The position numbers and the translations under genes are program-made. This document shows positions 1 through 9,465 of a stretch of DNA of 64,000 nucleotides, piece after piece. The notes under the pieces were generated by a model. It worked only from the letters and a program-made list of their open reading frames with translations. It made no database searches and was not told where the DNA came from. Source of the stretch: Saprospiraceae bacterium (GTDB lineage Bacteria > Bacteroidota > Bacteroidia > Chitinophagales > Saprospiraceae); NCBI GenBank assembly GCA_013001595.1, contig JABDMH010000129.1, positions 57,929 through 121,928 on the forward strand, written 5' to 3'. Each line of letters starts with the position of its first letter. Within the stretch, counting starts at the first letter, position 1.

Positions 1-1384
1 GCACCAATTTTTGAATGGAGTCTTTGGCATCTCCGAAGAGCATGCGGTTTTTTTCATGGAAAAATAGGGGATTTTGTATGCCGGCATAGCCTGGATTCAT
101 ACTCCGCTTTAAGACGATAATGTTCTTTGCATTCCAAACTTCCAACACGGGCATCCCGTATATAGGACTTCCAGGATCATCGAGGGCTGCGGGATTGACC
201 ACATCATTAGCTCCAACAATTACCACCGTATCTGTGTCCTTCAAGGCTGCGTTGGCATCATCCAGATCTAGCAATTTGGGATAGGGCACATCGGCTTCTG
301 CTAGCAGTACATTCATGTGCCCAGGCATCCTACCAGCAACGGGATGGATTGCATATTTTACATCCACTCCATTGGCTTCTAAAAGGTCGTCTAATTCTTT
401 AACTACTTTTTGAGCCTGGGCAACCGCTAAGCCATAGCCAGGTACGAAAATCACCGAATTAGCATAAAAGAGCTGAATGGAAACATCTGTAACGGTGGCT
501 ACTTTGGCTACTTGATCACCACTATCCGCAGCAGCTGGACCACCAGCACTGCCAAATCCACCTACGATCACATTAAGAAGGGAGCGATTCATGGCTTCGC
601 ACATCAGCACAGTCAGGATAGTACCAGCTGCTCCCACCAAAATACCACCCACCAACATGATTTGATTGTTATAAATCAAACCGGCAGCAGCGGCAGAAAG
701 ACCAGTGAAAGAGTTCAACAGTGAGATTACCACTGGCATGTCAGCGCCTCCAATCGGGGCAACAAAGGAAAATCCATAAATCAGCGCCAAAACCAAAAAC
801 ACTATTGCTAAAACCAGACCTGCAGCCTGCCCTTGAATCATCAGGACAATAGCCAAGACCAAGACACCAATTAGAAGGAATAGGTTAATCACACTGTGTT
901 TTGGCAATATGACATGCTTGTCTTGAATCCTTCCATCAAGTTTAGCAAAAGCCAACATGCTCCCGGTAAAGGAAATGGCGCCAATCAATAGTGTAAATAA
1001 AACAATACCGAGTTGTCCCACACCTAGGGACATGCTGCCATCGTAATATTTTAATAGTTCGGCCAAGGCCAATACCGAAGCACAAGCACCTCCTAAGCCA
1101 TTGAATACAGAGACCATCTGGGGCATGGCGGTCATTTGGATCTTCTTAGCTGCCAACCATCCAATGATTCCACCAACTATTAAGCCCCCGGCTATCCATG
1201 CATAGTTATTTTCTGCGCCACTAAGTGGATAGGCAAGTGTGGCAACAATGGCGATGCCCATGCCGATTCCGGCCCAAATATTACCTTTCCTGGCAGTGTC
1301 GGGTGAACTCAAGAGTCGTAACCCCCACACAAAGGCGACAGCCCCGATCAGATAGCTTAGATTTATATAGGTAGTCAGCAGCAT
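1..1384 (-). CDS. pntB: NAD(P) transhydrogenase subunit beta (PntB), last few residues outside window
   Basis: Membrane subunit of the proton-translocating transhydrogenase, which moves hydride between NADH and NADP+ using the proton gradient. I translated it by hand from the ATG at 1384; the frame stays open for 461 codons to base 1. The N-terminal half is a series of hydrophobic helices. The C-terminal NADP-binding domain shows PGYGLAVAQAQ, AGRMPGHMNVLLAEA, VGANDVVNPAA and, at the window edge, MLFGDAK, all hallmarks of PntB. The E. coli protein is 462 residues, so only the extreme C-terminus and stop codon are missing. It starts 4 bp after the pntAb stop codon, so the two are co-transcribed. 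Very confident in the identity. Confidence 0.96.
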   Translation of the reverse strand, partial: MLLTTYINLSYLIGAVAFVWGLRLLSSPDTARKGNIWAGIGMGIAIVATLAYPLSGAENNYAWIAGGLIVGGIIGWLAAKKIQMTAMPQMVSVFNGLGGACASVLALAELLKYYDGSMSLGVGQLGIVLFTLLIGAISFTGSMLAFAKLDGRIQDKHVILPKHSVINLFLLIGVLVLAIVLMIQGQAAGLVLAIVFLVLALIYGFSFVAPIGGADMPVVISLLNSFTGLSAAAAGLIYNNQIMLVGGILVGAAGTILTVLMCEAMNRSLLNVIVGGFGSAGGPAAADSGDQVAKVATVTDVSIQLFYANSVIFVPGYGLAVAQAQKVVKELDDLLEANGVDVKYAIHPVAGRMPGHMNVLLAEADVPYPKLLDLDDANAALKDTDTVVIVGANDVVNPAALDDPGSPIYGMPVLEVWNAKNIIVLKRSMNPGYAGIQNPLFFHEKNRMLFGDAKDSIQKLV

Positions 1385-1388
1385 GAAC

Positions 1389-1700
1389 TTATTTCTTTTT
1401 CTTTTTAAACATTTCTAGCATTCGATCCGTAACAGCAAACCCACCAATCACATTAACCATCCCTAGAATGACACCGAGGGTACCCAATCCAAGTTGAAGA
1501 AAGTCGTCCGTGGCTGCCTGGCGAACCAATAATATGGCACCAATGATAACCACACCACTGATTGCATTGGCACCTGACATAAGTGGTGTATGCAATACTG
1601 TAGGAACTTTGGAAATGACTTCAAACCCCAAAATGATCGTAAAGATCAAGAGGTAAATCATGATGAGTTGCGAATTGAAAAACTGAAAGACAGTATCCAT
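1389..1700 (-). CDS. pntAb: NAD(P) transhydrogenase subunit alpha part 2 (PntAb)
   Basis: Small membrane subunit of 103 residues that carries the transmembrane helices which in E. coli form the C-terminal part of PntA. Three hydrophobic helices are visible (about residues 11-30, 43-62 and 70-90), with the family motif around PLMSGANAISG and a lysine-rich C-terminal tail. It lies between pntAa (14 bp upstream) and pntB (4 bp downstream). This three-gene arrangement is known from many bacteria, including Bacteroidota and Rhodospirillum-type systems. Confidence 0.95.
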   Translation of the reverse strand: MDTVFQFFNSQLIMIYLLIFTIILGFEVISKVPTVLHTPLMSGANAISGVVIIGAILLVRQAATDDFLQLGLGTLGVILGMVNVIGGFAVTDRMLEMFKKKKK

Positions 1701-1714
1701 AGTGTGATTTGAAA

Positions 1715-2785
1715 TTAATGCGTAATGTAAGCGGATTGCACGATCTCATTTTCAAAATCGAGATGAAGATCTCCGTCTTTGATAATTAATTTGAGGAAGT
1801 TTAACAGGTTGTTTGCATAGAGGGTGCTGGCATCTTCTGGCATATCAGCCGCTAGGTCAGAATTACCAATGATCCAGACGCCATGGTGCTGTGTCGTTTC
1901 TTGATCAACAGTAAGTTCACAGTTGCCCCCAGTGGATGCAGCTAAGTCCACGATGACAGAACCCTCCTTCATTTTTTCTACGGTACTTGCAGGCACCAAA
2001 ATCGGCGCTTTCCGTCCTCTTACCTGTGCAGTAGTTATAATGATATCTGCTTTCATGGCTCGTTTCTGCACCTCTTCACGCTGTCGTTTGATAAAGTCTT
2101 CGTCTTGCTCTACAGCATAGCCTCCAGCCCCCGTATCTTCTTTGGCACCAGCAACTTCAACAAACTTTGCTCCCAGACTCAATACCTCCTCTTTCGCTGC
2201 TGATCGTGTATCAAATGCTTCCACCTGTGCCCCTAATCTTTTGGCAGTGGCTATCGCCTGAAGTCCTGCAACTCCGGCCCCCAACACCAACACGGTGGCA
2301 GGTTTAATGCTCCCTGCAGCAGTGATCATCATAGGGAAGTATCGTGGTAATTTGTTGGCTGCGGCCAGTACAGATTTGTAGCCAGCTATAGCCGCCATGG
2401 AGCTAAGTACATCCATGGATTGGGCAAGTGTAGTACGAGGAATCATGTCCATACTGATGGCCTGTAGTCCTTTCGACTTTAGTTTCTCAGCAACGTCTTG
2501 GTAGAAAAAAGGCTTAAATTCAGCAATCAATAATTTGTCTTTTGCAATGCTGGGTAGAGACTCATCATCTACTGGACTAATCGAAACGAGAACATCAGCT
2601 TGTGTCAATAGTTCTGCTCTCGAGCACTTGGTAGCAGAGTCATATTGATCATCGCTGAATCCTGCTTGATTACCAGCACCGTTTTCGATAAGAACAGACG
2701 CTCCAAGATCTGCTATTTTTTTCGCCACAGATGGCACAATGGCCACCCGGTTGTCGTCTTTTTCAGCAAGTACCCCTAGTTTCAT
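1715..2785 (-). CDS. pntAa: NAD(P) transhydrogenase subunit alpha part 1 (PntAa)
   Basis: Soluble NAD(H)-binding subunit, 356 residues. The N-terminal alanine-dehydrogenase/PNT domain (about 4-135) is followed by the C-terminal Rossmann domain, with dinucleotide motif GAGVAG at 169-174 and the PNT signature region VRGRKAPILVP near 255-265. It lacks the membrane segments found in single-chain PntA; these are encoded by the next gene, 14 bp downstream. First gene of the pntAa-pntAb-pntB operon; its start faces the divergent YkuK-like gene across about 250 bp, where the promoters should lie. Confidence 0.96.
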   Translation of the reverse strand: MKLGVLAEKDDNRVAIVPSVAKKIADLGASVLIENGAGNQAGFSDDQYDSATKCSRAELLTQADVLVSISPVDDESLPSIAKDKLLIAEFKPFFYQDVAEKLKSKGLQAISMDMIPRTTLAQSMDVLSSMAAIAGYKSVLAAANKLPRYFPMMITAAGSIKPATVLVLGAGVAGLQAIATAKRLGAQVEAFDTRSAAKEEVLSLGAKFVEVAGAKEDTGAGGYAVEQDEDFIKRQREEVQKRAMKADIIITTAQVRGRKAPILVPASTVEKMKEGSVIVDLAASTGGNCELTVDQETTQHHGVWIIGNSDLAADMPEDASTLYANNLLNFLKLIIKDGDLHLDFENEIVQSAYITH

Positions 2786-3036
2786 AATTTGATCATGCTA
2801 TGGCCCGCAAAATAGCGAATAAATGCTAGTCTGGACAACTCCAGAGTCTATTTCGCAGCTAATGTTTTTCACGCTCTTTTTCTTAAGAGGAACTTTGGAA
2901 AGAACTGATTTAGTGGCCGCACAGATATCTTTGCAAATATTTAATATTTCTTTATTGTTCTTCGCAGGGATGCTCTTGCGGTTTTATCTATTTTAGACTG
3001 CGAAGTGATGATTAATAACACTACAAAAACCTTTTG

Positions 3037-3513
3037 ATGGAAGGAAAATGGAGAAGGTTGAATGGAGATAAGATTCAACTACCGATCCTTAAAGCAGTTG
3101 AGCAGACCATATGTCATGAGAAAGCTCAAGGCAATAGGCTTAAGGTATGCATTGGCACAGATTCACAAGCCTATCATGATAGGGTAGATTTTGCCACCGT
3201 CATTGTCTTTCTCAGGGAGAAAAAGGGTGGATTTATGTTCATCCACAACGATTCTTCACCAAAGAAGATGCATTTGAAGGAAAGGCTGATTTTGGAAGTG
3301 GCAAAATCTGTTGAGGTGGCATATGCATTGTGTGACATCCTTGACAAGCACGAGGTGGAACTTGAAGTACATGCCGACATCAATACGGACCCAAACTTTC
3401 AATCCAATACTGCCCTAAGTGAGGCCATGGGCTACATCTTGAGTATGGGTTTTGTCTTTAGGGCTAAGCCTGACGCCTTTGCCAGCAGTAGTTGCGCAGA
3501 TAAGGTAGTATGA
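3037..3513 (+). CDS. RNase H-like YkuK family protein (DUF458)
   Basis: 158 residues from the ATG at 3037; an in-frame TTG sits directly before it at 3034, but the ATG is the more likely start. The motif VCIGTDSQAY near residue 45, then HADINTDPNFQSN and ALSEAMGYILSMGF toward the end, match the YkuK family, which is predicted to have an RNase H-like fold. The biochemical role is unknown; in Bacillus the family is linked to stationary phase. Single gene, divergent from the pnt operon. No terminator is visible after it. Confidence 0.85.
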   Translation: MEGKWRRLNGDKIQLPILKAVEQTICHEKAQGNRLKVCIGTDSQAYHDRVDFATVIVFLREKKGGFMFIHNDSSPKKMHLKERLILEVAKSVEVAYALCDILDKHEVELEVHADINTDPNFQSNTALSEAMGYILSMGFVFRAKPDAFASSSCADKVV

Positions 3514-3651
3514 CAGGGTATAAAATCCGATTGGTGGCATTCTGAATAAGACAGCTATCTGCTAAATTTTCCAGTAAATCCACTCTATCCGGTATTTGCA
3601 ATGGCATAGAAATGAATTTGATTTCCACCTGACAAAAGAATACCTAATGAT

Positions 3652-4140
3652 ATGGTCCAAATATTTATAACTGGGGGTACATTTGACAAGGCGTACAATT
3701 ATATCACAGGGGAATTGACTTTTTTTGAAACACACATCGACGCCATGCTAAAGCGGGGGCGTTGTGCTGTAGACTATGATGTTAAGACCTTGATGATGAA
3801 AGATAGTCTTGAGCTAACTGATAAAGATCGTACTCATATCTTACAAAGCTGCCGTGAGTCACTCCATCATAGAATTATGATTACTCACGGCACCGATACC
3901 ATGGTCGATACGGCAACTTTTCTTGCATCGCATGATTTACCAAAGACCATCGTATTAACTGGTGCGATGATTCCATATAGTATAGGTCACTCATCAGATG
4001 GATTTTTCAATCTGGGAAGCGCCTTGGCATTCTTGCAATGTCGGGAGCAGGGAGTTTGGGTGGTGATGAATGGAAGGTGTTTCCCTTGGAATGGAGTCCA
4101 GAAAAATTACACCACTGGATATTTTGAAGAAAGTGTCTAG
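3652..4140 (+). CDS. asparaginase-domain protein, single-domain short form
   Basis: 162 residues covering only the N-terminal catalytic domain of the L-asparaginase fold. The two active-site motifs are present: TGGTFDK at 7-13 (nucleophile Thr10) and THGTDT at 78-83. VLTGAMIP and the C-terminal VVMNGRCF also fit the short asparaginase-domain proteins of about 160 residues found in many marine bacteria, so this is probably a complete gene rather than a truncated one. True asparaginases have about 330 residues with a second domain that completes the active site, so activity and substrate are uncertain. No operon partner. Confidence 0.8.
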   Translation: MVQIFITGGTFDKAYNYITGELTFFETHIDAMLKRGRCAVDYDVKTLMMKDSLELTDKDRTHILQSCRESLHHRIMITHGTDTMVDTATFLASHDLPKTIVLTGAMIPYSIGHSSDGFFNLGSALAFLQCREQGVWVVMNGRCFPWNGVQKNYTTGYFEESV

Positions 4141-5120
4141 GAGGTCTTTGAAATATTCAGCTTACTCTGAAGTGGTAGATCGTCATTCTGGTTGGACCAG
4201 GGGAGAGAAGCTAGCGAAAATTGTGACTGATGAGGAGCAACGAAGTCAGAGGAGAGATGGTAATAGCTGATACCGAATAGATAAGAAATATAGATATAAG
4301 AAGTTCTGGCCAAGCTGAGTATTTCGACGGTCTCAAGTGGCACTTCACAGAGATTTTGAGCACCACATCAGACTACAATCTATGCCTGATCGAGTGGCGT
4401 TGTATGGACCAACTGACAGGAGGGATGCACCATGAAAGAGCTGCCTATCACCTCCGCTGGCACGGCCAGTAATATCTGATTCGAATTTATTACACTTAGG
4501 GGCAATATTTTCTCGAGAATCGCTTTATGTATAGTATACGAACAGTTCCATCCTTCATCGAATTCACTCTTCACTATAATACCTTAAGAAAATGACTTCC
4601 CTGTCATTGTAGGTGTCATTTTTACCAACATACTCATTGCTCTAGGGAGTAGCTCAGGACTTTTTTAGGCAGTAAAACACTTTTTTATTTGGTATTAAAT
4701 TGACCCTTTTATGATCTTCTTTGCTCATCAGTGGAGTTTTTTGGCGTTTGCTAAACTTTTCCTCTTTTTCTTACTTAAAATCGATAGAACTGCTCCTTCA
4801 GGAGTAGCGTCAGGTAATCAATCTGACGAAACTGTATCCTTATCAAAGGATGCTGATGCTCTTAATTGGCAGACGATAGATGACCTTCGCTTGTACGGAG
4901 AGCATGGTCCTCGCATTTCTACTGGCAAATAAGAGTCAATTGGGTGACGGCCAGTGCGTGGGTTATCGATTCATTTCTATACCGTATGGTGTTGAGATCG
5001 GTAATAATTTCACTACTATCTCGATCTTCGATATGCTACCACTGGCCTTATTAATTTAAATCTCAAAAATTTATATAAGAATAAGTTTGCAGTACTGGTA
5101 CATAAGTTGGTATTACAGAA
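4141..5120. other. gene-poor stretch, about 1 kb
   Basis: No protein gene is convincing here. Short open frames exist on both strands, but their composition is random-looking, apart from the small ORF at 4711-4932 listed separately. The stretch ends at the hairpin terminator at 5121-5147. It may hold decayed sequence. Confidence 0.5.
4711..4932 (+). CDS. possible small protein, unrecognised
   Basis: 73-codon frame starting ATG ATC TTC. The first 25 residues are strongly hydrophobic (SFLAFAKLFLFFLL), the rest is polar and acidic, so it could be a small membrane-anchored or exported protein. It is followed about 190 bp later by a strong plus-strand hairpin with a T tract. I recognise no family, and there is no clear ribosome binding site. 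It could equally be a chance ORF or a remnant. Confidence 0.25.
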   Translation: MIFFAHQWSFLAFAKLFLFFLLKIDRTAPSGVASGNQSDETVSLSKDADALNWQTIDDLRLYGEHGPRISTGK

Positions 5121-5147
5121 GCCGCGCTAAAAGTAGCGCGGCTTTTT
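5121..5147 (+). terminator. intrinsic terminator (9-bp GC stem, T5)
   Basis: Stem GCCGCGCTA (5121-5129), loop AAAG, stem TAGCGCGGC (5134-5142), then TTTTT. The T tract is on the plus strand. It also lies 18 bp past the end of the minus-strand DUF2520 gene, but on that strand the bases after the stem (TTCTGTAA) are not a proper T tract, so it may serve both directions unequally. Confidence 0.8.
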
Positions 5148-5164
5148 AGCATGTTGAATGACAT

Positions 5165-5938
5165 CTAACTGCGATAGGTTTGTTGAATGTAAGCACTTAA
5201 ATCACGATATAGGTTTTTTTCTAAATCATGATCCTTAAGAAACTCCAAATGTTTATTAATAACAGACTGATCGCCTCTTTTCGCTGGGCCGGTTTGCGCA
5301 TTTCTGGGCCCCATTCGTTCAGCTTTTTCAAAAGTCTCCTGCGTGAGTGGTTTTAGTAGATCAAAGTCAATATTATTTTCAGCACATAATTTCTGACTGA
5401 TCTGCATCATGGCATTTGAGAAATTACATGCGAAGACCGCTGCTACATGCAATGCAAACCGCTGCTCGTCGGTGATGACATGAGTCGCACGTGTCAAATG
5501 CTTGACCAATTGTGTCAGCCTTTTTTCCGTTGAGTCATCAGAGGCCGTGATCAGTATGGGAAGTGATTTCCAAACGGTAGTCTTGTTTTTTGAAATGGTC
5601 TGAAGAGGATAAATTACACCATATTTTCTCGACATGTCTTTAAAGACTGTCGATGCAACAGAACCTGCAGTGTGACAAATGATCTTGTTATCGGGTAGGG
5701 GAGTCTGAGTTAGAATGTCTGCAATGGCGTCATCATTGACAGCTAAAATCAAAAGGTCAAAATTTGGTTTTAGACGGGACAATTCGTGGTTATGGTCGGC
5801 TTTGACCTGCATAGCCAAATTTTTAGCATGACCTTTATCTCTGCTAATGATTTGATGTATTTTAACTCCACCGATTTTCTGCAGTGCTAGAGCGAGTTGT
5901 GTGGCTACGTTTCCTGAGCCAATAAAACTGATTTTCAT
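5165..5938 (-). CDS. Rossmann-like and DUF2520 domain-containing protein
   Basis: 257 residues. An N-terminal Rossmann domain with GSGNVATQLA near residue 7 (NAD(P)-binding glycine-rich loop) resembles the F420-dependent NADP oxidoreductase and pyrroline-5-carboxylate reductase folds. The C-terminal DUF2520 helical domain includes ALHVAAVFACNFSNAM and ends with GPAKRGD. Found widely in Bacteroidota as a single gene, often near Maf or HAD phosphatase genes; the reaction is not established. No operon partner in this window. Confidence 0.88.
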   Translation of the reverse strand: MKISFIGSGNVATQLALALQKIGGVKIHQIISRDKGHAKNLAMQVKADHNHELSRLKPNFDLLILAVNDDAIADILTQTPLPDNKIICHTAGSVASTVFKDMSRKYGVIYPLQTISKNKTTVWKSLPILITASDDSTEKRLTQLVKHLTRATHVITDEQRFALHVAAVFACNFSNAMMQISQKLCAENNIDFDLLKPLTQETFEKAERMGPRNAQTGPAKRGDQSVINKHLEFLKDHDLEKNLYRDLSAYIQQTYRS

Positions 5939-6088
5939 GGTTTTTTGAAACCCTCTTGGTTTTTAGAAATGATTAAAAAATGGTAAGATAATAGCGTAAA
6001 TAGTTGAATTGGAAAAGTACTCATGCGCTCGCACTAGATGAAAGTACTGATAATTTTGGATGTGCAAAAATGAATGGGTATAATGAAT

Positions 6089-8917
6089 CTAAATGATTTT
6101 CAGCCTTCTTGACATACCTAAGAGCATACCCATCATCATCATCGTACATCCTAACCAGAAGAAATTAATGCCAGGAAACTCGATGGCTTCTAAAACCACA
6201 AAATCATCAGTGGGCGCATTCAATGCAATCTCGACGGGAAAATTCGCAGATGCCATGTCGTTCTTAGCAAACAAAAGATCTAATTTTTCAGATGCCGGAT
6301 CAATGGAAGAAAACTTAGTGGATAGACCCAGTTCGGGAACATAGTCCTTGACCAAGAAGGTGCGGTTGTCCCGAATTAAGAAAATGGGACTGCTCCGGTA
6401 TCGAATTCCTTTTGCGCTCTCAATGTCTAAATTTACAGCGACAGCTATGTCACCATCTTCCGGTTTGTAGGATGCATGTTCGGGTGATCTATTAAAACCA
6501 GCAACTGTGATTTTGCAATCTCCAAAATAGAACGAATCGCCGAGTTTTTGTCTAAAGGTCTCGTAGTTTAAAGTGGCTTCTACCGGATAGACATTATTCA
6601 GCCCCTCTTCAGTGAGACGCAGACGTATGTTCATATCCTCCAATTCGTCATAAAAACTGTAGATGTATTTTTGCTCTTTGATGGCAAGGACAGGCGATGC
6701 CGCACGATATATGCCATTGCTATCCCAGGCTATAATTTGTATACCGTACGCAAGATCCCCTGGCTCCGGATTGTATTCCGGGTGACTGGGGTGCATATAA
6801 ATTTGCCGTAAGCTCATGGAGATATCGTCCACCTTTACGGTGTCGTAAAGCGAGAAGTTGTACCGCTGGTAGTCCAGAGAATCATCTTCGTTTCGGGCAG
6901 CTTCGACGCTGATGTGTTTCGAAGGAGCGGCGGTAATATGTGAGAATATATCTTTGTGCAAATACCTTTTCGTGGAGGGGTTGGGATTTACCATTTCCGT
7001 CAACGTATTATTGTATGTGAGGTATGGTTCCAGCACAAATGATTCTTCGACAGTCTTGTTGTCTTCAGCGAGTTTGTCAAATTTTATTTCATATAGGCGA
7101 TTATTGCCAATCATCGTATCTGATTCATAAGTTGCTAGATACCCACCCATAAACATGGGTTTACCCTTTATTAAATAAACGTTCTTTTGAATCCGCTCAT
7201 CTTGGGGGCTAAAAATACCTTGCATGGCAAAGGCATTATTGGAAATAAACTGTTTATTTATTCCAGAAGCAAGGATGCCAATAATCATTAGTCCAAATCC
7301 AATGTGAGCAATGACGGATGCGGATGATTTGAGTTTTAATTTTAAAACCGATACTAGGTATTGACCATTACTTACAATGGTGAAGACGGCACTGAATAGC
7401 AACAGCAGATATGAAAATGTGTTGATGTCTAGCCATAGATTTGTTAAAAAGGTAAGTAGAGCAGAAACAAGCAATCCGATGCTCAGACTTTTAACAAAAT
7501 TATCCCTCAACTTGTCACGTTTGTAAATCAAGTATTGAGAAACTCCCGATAGGAAGGCAACAAAGACAGCGATCCAAAGTTGGAAACGGTTGTAATGGGC
7601 AATGGGATCTTCCGGTTGAGCCATATGCCAACTAGAAGTATCCTGACCGACCAATGATCCGTAAAACGTAGAGAGCTTATTAATGACAGGCAAGGACGTA
7701 GTAAAAGTAATTAGTCCGGCCGAGAAAAGGAGCACTAGAGATCCAATAAACATCCAAAACTCACGTGAGCTAAAACTTTCTTCCCTAGCGGGAACTGGAA
7801 TGTGTCTGGTATGTCTGAAATATTGATAAATACCTAGGGCGGCAAAGAAGACCATAAAAATGACCAATTGCCATTCGAGTCCCATTTCGGTAAATGCATG
7901 CACCGAGCTATCACCTAAAATACCGCTCCTTGTCAAAAAAGTTGAATACAGAATGAAAAAAAAGGCAAGCACGTAAAGGGCATATGTGGCTTTGATGGAA
8001 TGTTGCGTACTCCGTGCCACTAAATTCGTATGAATGCCTCCAATCAGAACAATCCATGGAACAAGAGACGCATTTTCCACAGGATCCCAAGCCCAATATC
8101 CTCCAAAACTAAGTGCTTCATATGCCCAAGCTCCCCCCATTACAATGCCTGTACCCAGTATTGCTCCAGAAAAAAGTGCCCAGGGTAGCACGGGTTTGAG
8201 CCATCCGCTGTAGTCTTTCTTCCATAGACCTGCAACAGCATAACAAAAAGGAATGGTGACGGATGCAAATCCCAAGAAGAGGGTCGGTGGATGAATGGTC
8301 ATCCAATAGTTCTGCAGCAAAGGGTTTAACCCCTTACCTTTTATCATTTCCAGATAGTTTGCATTCGCAAAAATGGGCAGATTGGTCATGCCTTCCGACT
8401 CCCTAAGTAAGGAAAACGGGGTGACCCCCAGTCTAAAATCAGGCGTGATGTAAATTCCGATAATCATGCTGAGCAAGAAAGCCTGGACCAGCGCCAATAC
8501 GGCCATGGTTGCTGACTCCCACCGCTTAGCGACCCACATCAAAAACAAGCCGAGTATAGCGTGCCAAAACATCCAAAGTAGAAAGCTACCCTGCTGTCCT
8601 TCCCAGAAAGCCGAAAATAGGTATTGGAATGGCAGTTCATCGGATACATGTGACCATACGTACTCGTACTCGTAGTACTTATTGATCATCATATAAAACA
8701 TGATCGAGATGATGCCGAACACCGAGCCACTGGTGGCGATGAAGGCAGCTCGACCGATGTTTCGAAATCCCCGATGATCACTGGTGTTAGCACCGTGCCT
8801 GACGGCCAAGTAATATCCAACAGCTGAGATGAGTGCAGAGCTCAGACCTAAGGCTATTAGAAATTGACCAAGAGCTCCAGGAAATAAATGTTCTCCCAGA
8901 TAGGTGATTTCAGACAT
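6089..8917 (-). CDS. ccmF: cytochrome c biogenesis protein CcmF-like (heme lyase subunit)
   Basis: 942-residue polytopic membrane protein of the CcmF/CcsA superfamily, which handles heme and joins it to apocytochrome c at the periplasmic face. HPPTLFLGF (about 209-217) and the tryptophan-rich WAWDPVENASL (about 275-285) form the heme-handling signature; many hydrophobic helices fill the first 550 residues. A large soluble domain (about 580-900) precedes one C-terminal helix with WLGCTMMMMGMLLG. It starts 3 bp after the ccmE stop codon, so the two form one transcript. The heme exporter and thiol-reducing genes are not in the window. Confidence 0.93.
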   Translation of the reverse strand: MSEITYLGEHLFPGALGQFLIALGLSSALISAVGYYLAVRHGANTSDHRGFRNIGRAAFIATSGSVFGIISIMFYMMINKYYEYEYVWSHVSDELPFQYLFSAFWEGQQGSFLLWMFWHAILGLFLMWVAKRWESATMAVLALVQAFLLSMIIGIYITPDFRLGVTPFSLLRESEGMTNLPIFANANYLEMIKGKGLNPLLQNYWMTIHPPTLFLGFASVTIPFCYAVAGLWKKDYSGWLKPVLPWALFSGAILGTGIVMGGAWAYEALSFGGYWAWDPVENASLVPWIVLIGGIHTNLVARSTQHSIKATYALYVLAFFFILYSTFLTRSGILGDSSVHAFTEMGLEWQLVIFMVFFAALGIYQYFRHTRHIPVPAREESFSSREFWMFIGSLVLLFSAGLITFTTSLPVINKLSTFYGSLVGQDTSSWHMAQPEDPIAHYNRFQLWIAVFVAFLSGVSQYLIYKRDKLRDNFVKSLSIGLLVSALLTFLTNLWLDINTFSYLLLLFSAVFTIVSNGQYLVSVLKLKLKSSASVIAHIGFGLMIIGILASGINKQFISNNAFAMQGIFSPQDERIQKNVYLIKGKPMFMGGYLATYESDTMIGNNRLYEIKFDKLAEDNKTVEESFVLEPYLTYNNTLTEMVNPNPSTKRYLHKDIFSHITAAPSKHISVEAARNEDDSLDYQRYNFSLYDTVKVDDISMSLRQIYMHPSHPEYNPEPGDLAYGIQIIAWDSNGIYRAASPVLAIKEQKYIYSFYDELEDMNIRLRLTEEGLNNVYPVEATLNYETFRQKLGDSFYFGDCKITVAGFNRSPEHASYKPEDGDIAVAVNLDIESAKGIRYRSSPIFLIRDNRTFLVKDYVPELGLSTKFSSIDPASEKLDLLFAKNDMASANFPVEIALNAPTDDFVVLEAIEFPGINFFWLGCTMMMMGMLLGMSRRLKII

Positions 8918-8920
8918 GGA

Positions 8921-9328
8921 TTATATTTCTATGTCTGAGCGCACAGAAATCTCCTCATCTTTGTACTTCGAGGGGCATTTTAGCAGCAAGTTGCTGGCTA
9001 CGAAATCGTTACCTTTCATCTTTCCAGTCACCACAATTTGTTCGCTTAACTCGAAGTCTTGGGGCTTGGCATCATGAAGGATTACTTTGCGCTCCTCTCC
9101 ATTAGCATCTTTGAGGTAGAAGGAGAAATAGTTAGGATCCTCTGCTGGATCATAATACATCTCCTTGTCTTTTGCTAAAGTGGCAACCACCTTAACCGAC
9201 GAGCTTGTCTCATCGGCCTGCTCAAAAGTCGCATACGTACTCATATCTTTCGAAGCAGTGAGGAGCAAAGTCACGGCAGCCACAATCATTATTAAACTCA
9301 CTACATGTATCTTCTTTATGCCTTTCAT
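8921..9328 (-). CDS. ccmE: cytochrome c maturation protein CcmE, CXXXY type
   Basis: 135-residue heme chaperone with an N-terminal membrane anchor (about residues 8-25) and a small beta-barrel domain. In E. coli the heme is bound covalently through a histidine in an H-x-x-x-Y motif; here the equivalent site reads CPSKY at 118-122, so cysteine replaces histidine, as in the CXXXY CcmE proteins described from Desulfovibrio and archaea. First gene of the ccmE-ccmF pair. The 137-bp divergent region to ftsE should contain its promoter. Confidence 0.88.
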   Translation of the reverse strand: MKGIKKIHVVSLIMIVAAVTLLLTASKDMSTYATFEQADETSSSVKVVATLAKDKEMYYDPAEDPNYFSFYLKDANGEERKVILHDAKPQDFELSEQIVVTGKMKGNDFVASNLLLKCPSKYKDEEISVRSDIEI

Positions 9329-9465
9329 CGTTATTCCTTAAAGAGAAGTGTAAAACTACGAAGAGATCACCAATAATGCTGACTCCTCAAATTCTTTTTT
9401 CAGGTATATGTATATCAGTGTTTTAAATATTATTAACTTCGAGTATATCAAATACAAATTGAGCA

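Noticed and set aside
4380..4420. Plus-strand text VALYGPTD that resembles a glycosyltransferase family 9 motif
   Set aside because: Only eight residues, stopped soon after, and nothing recognisable before or after it; most likely chance.
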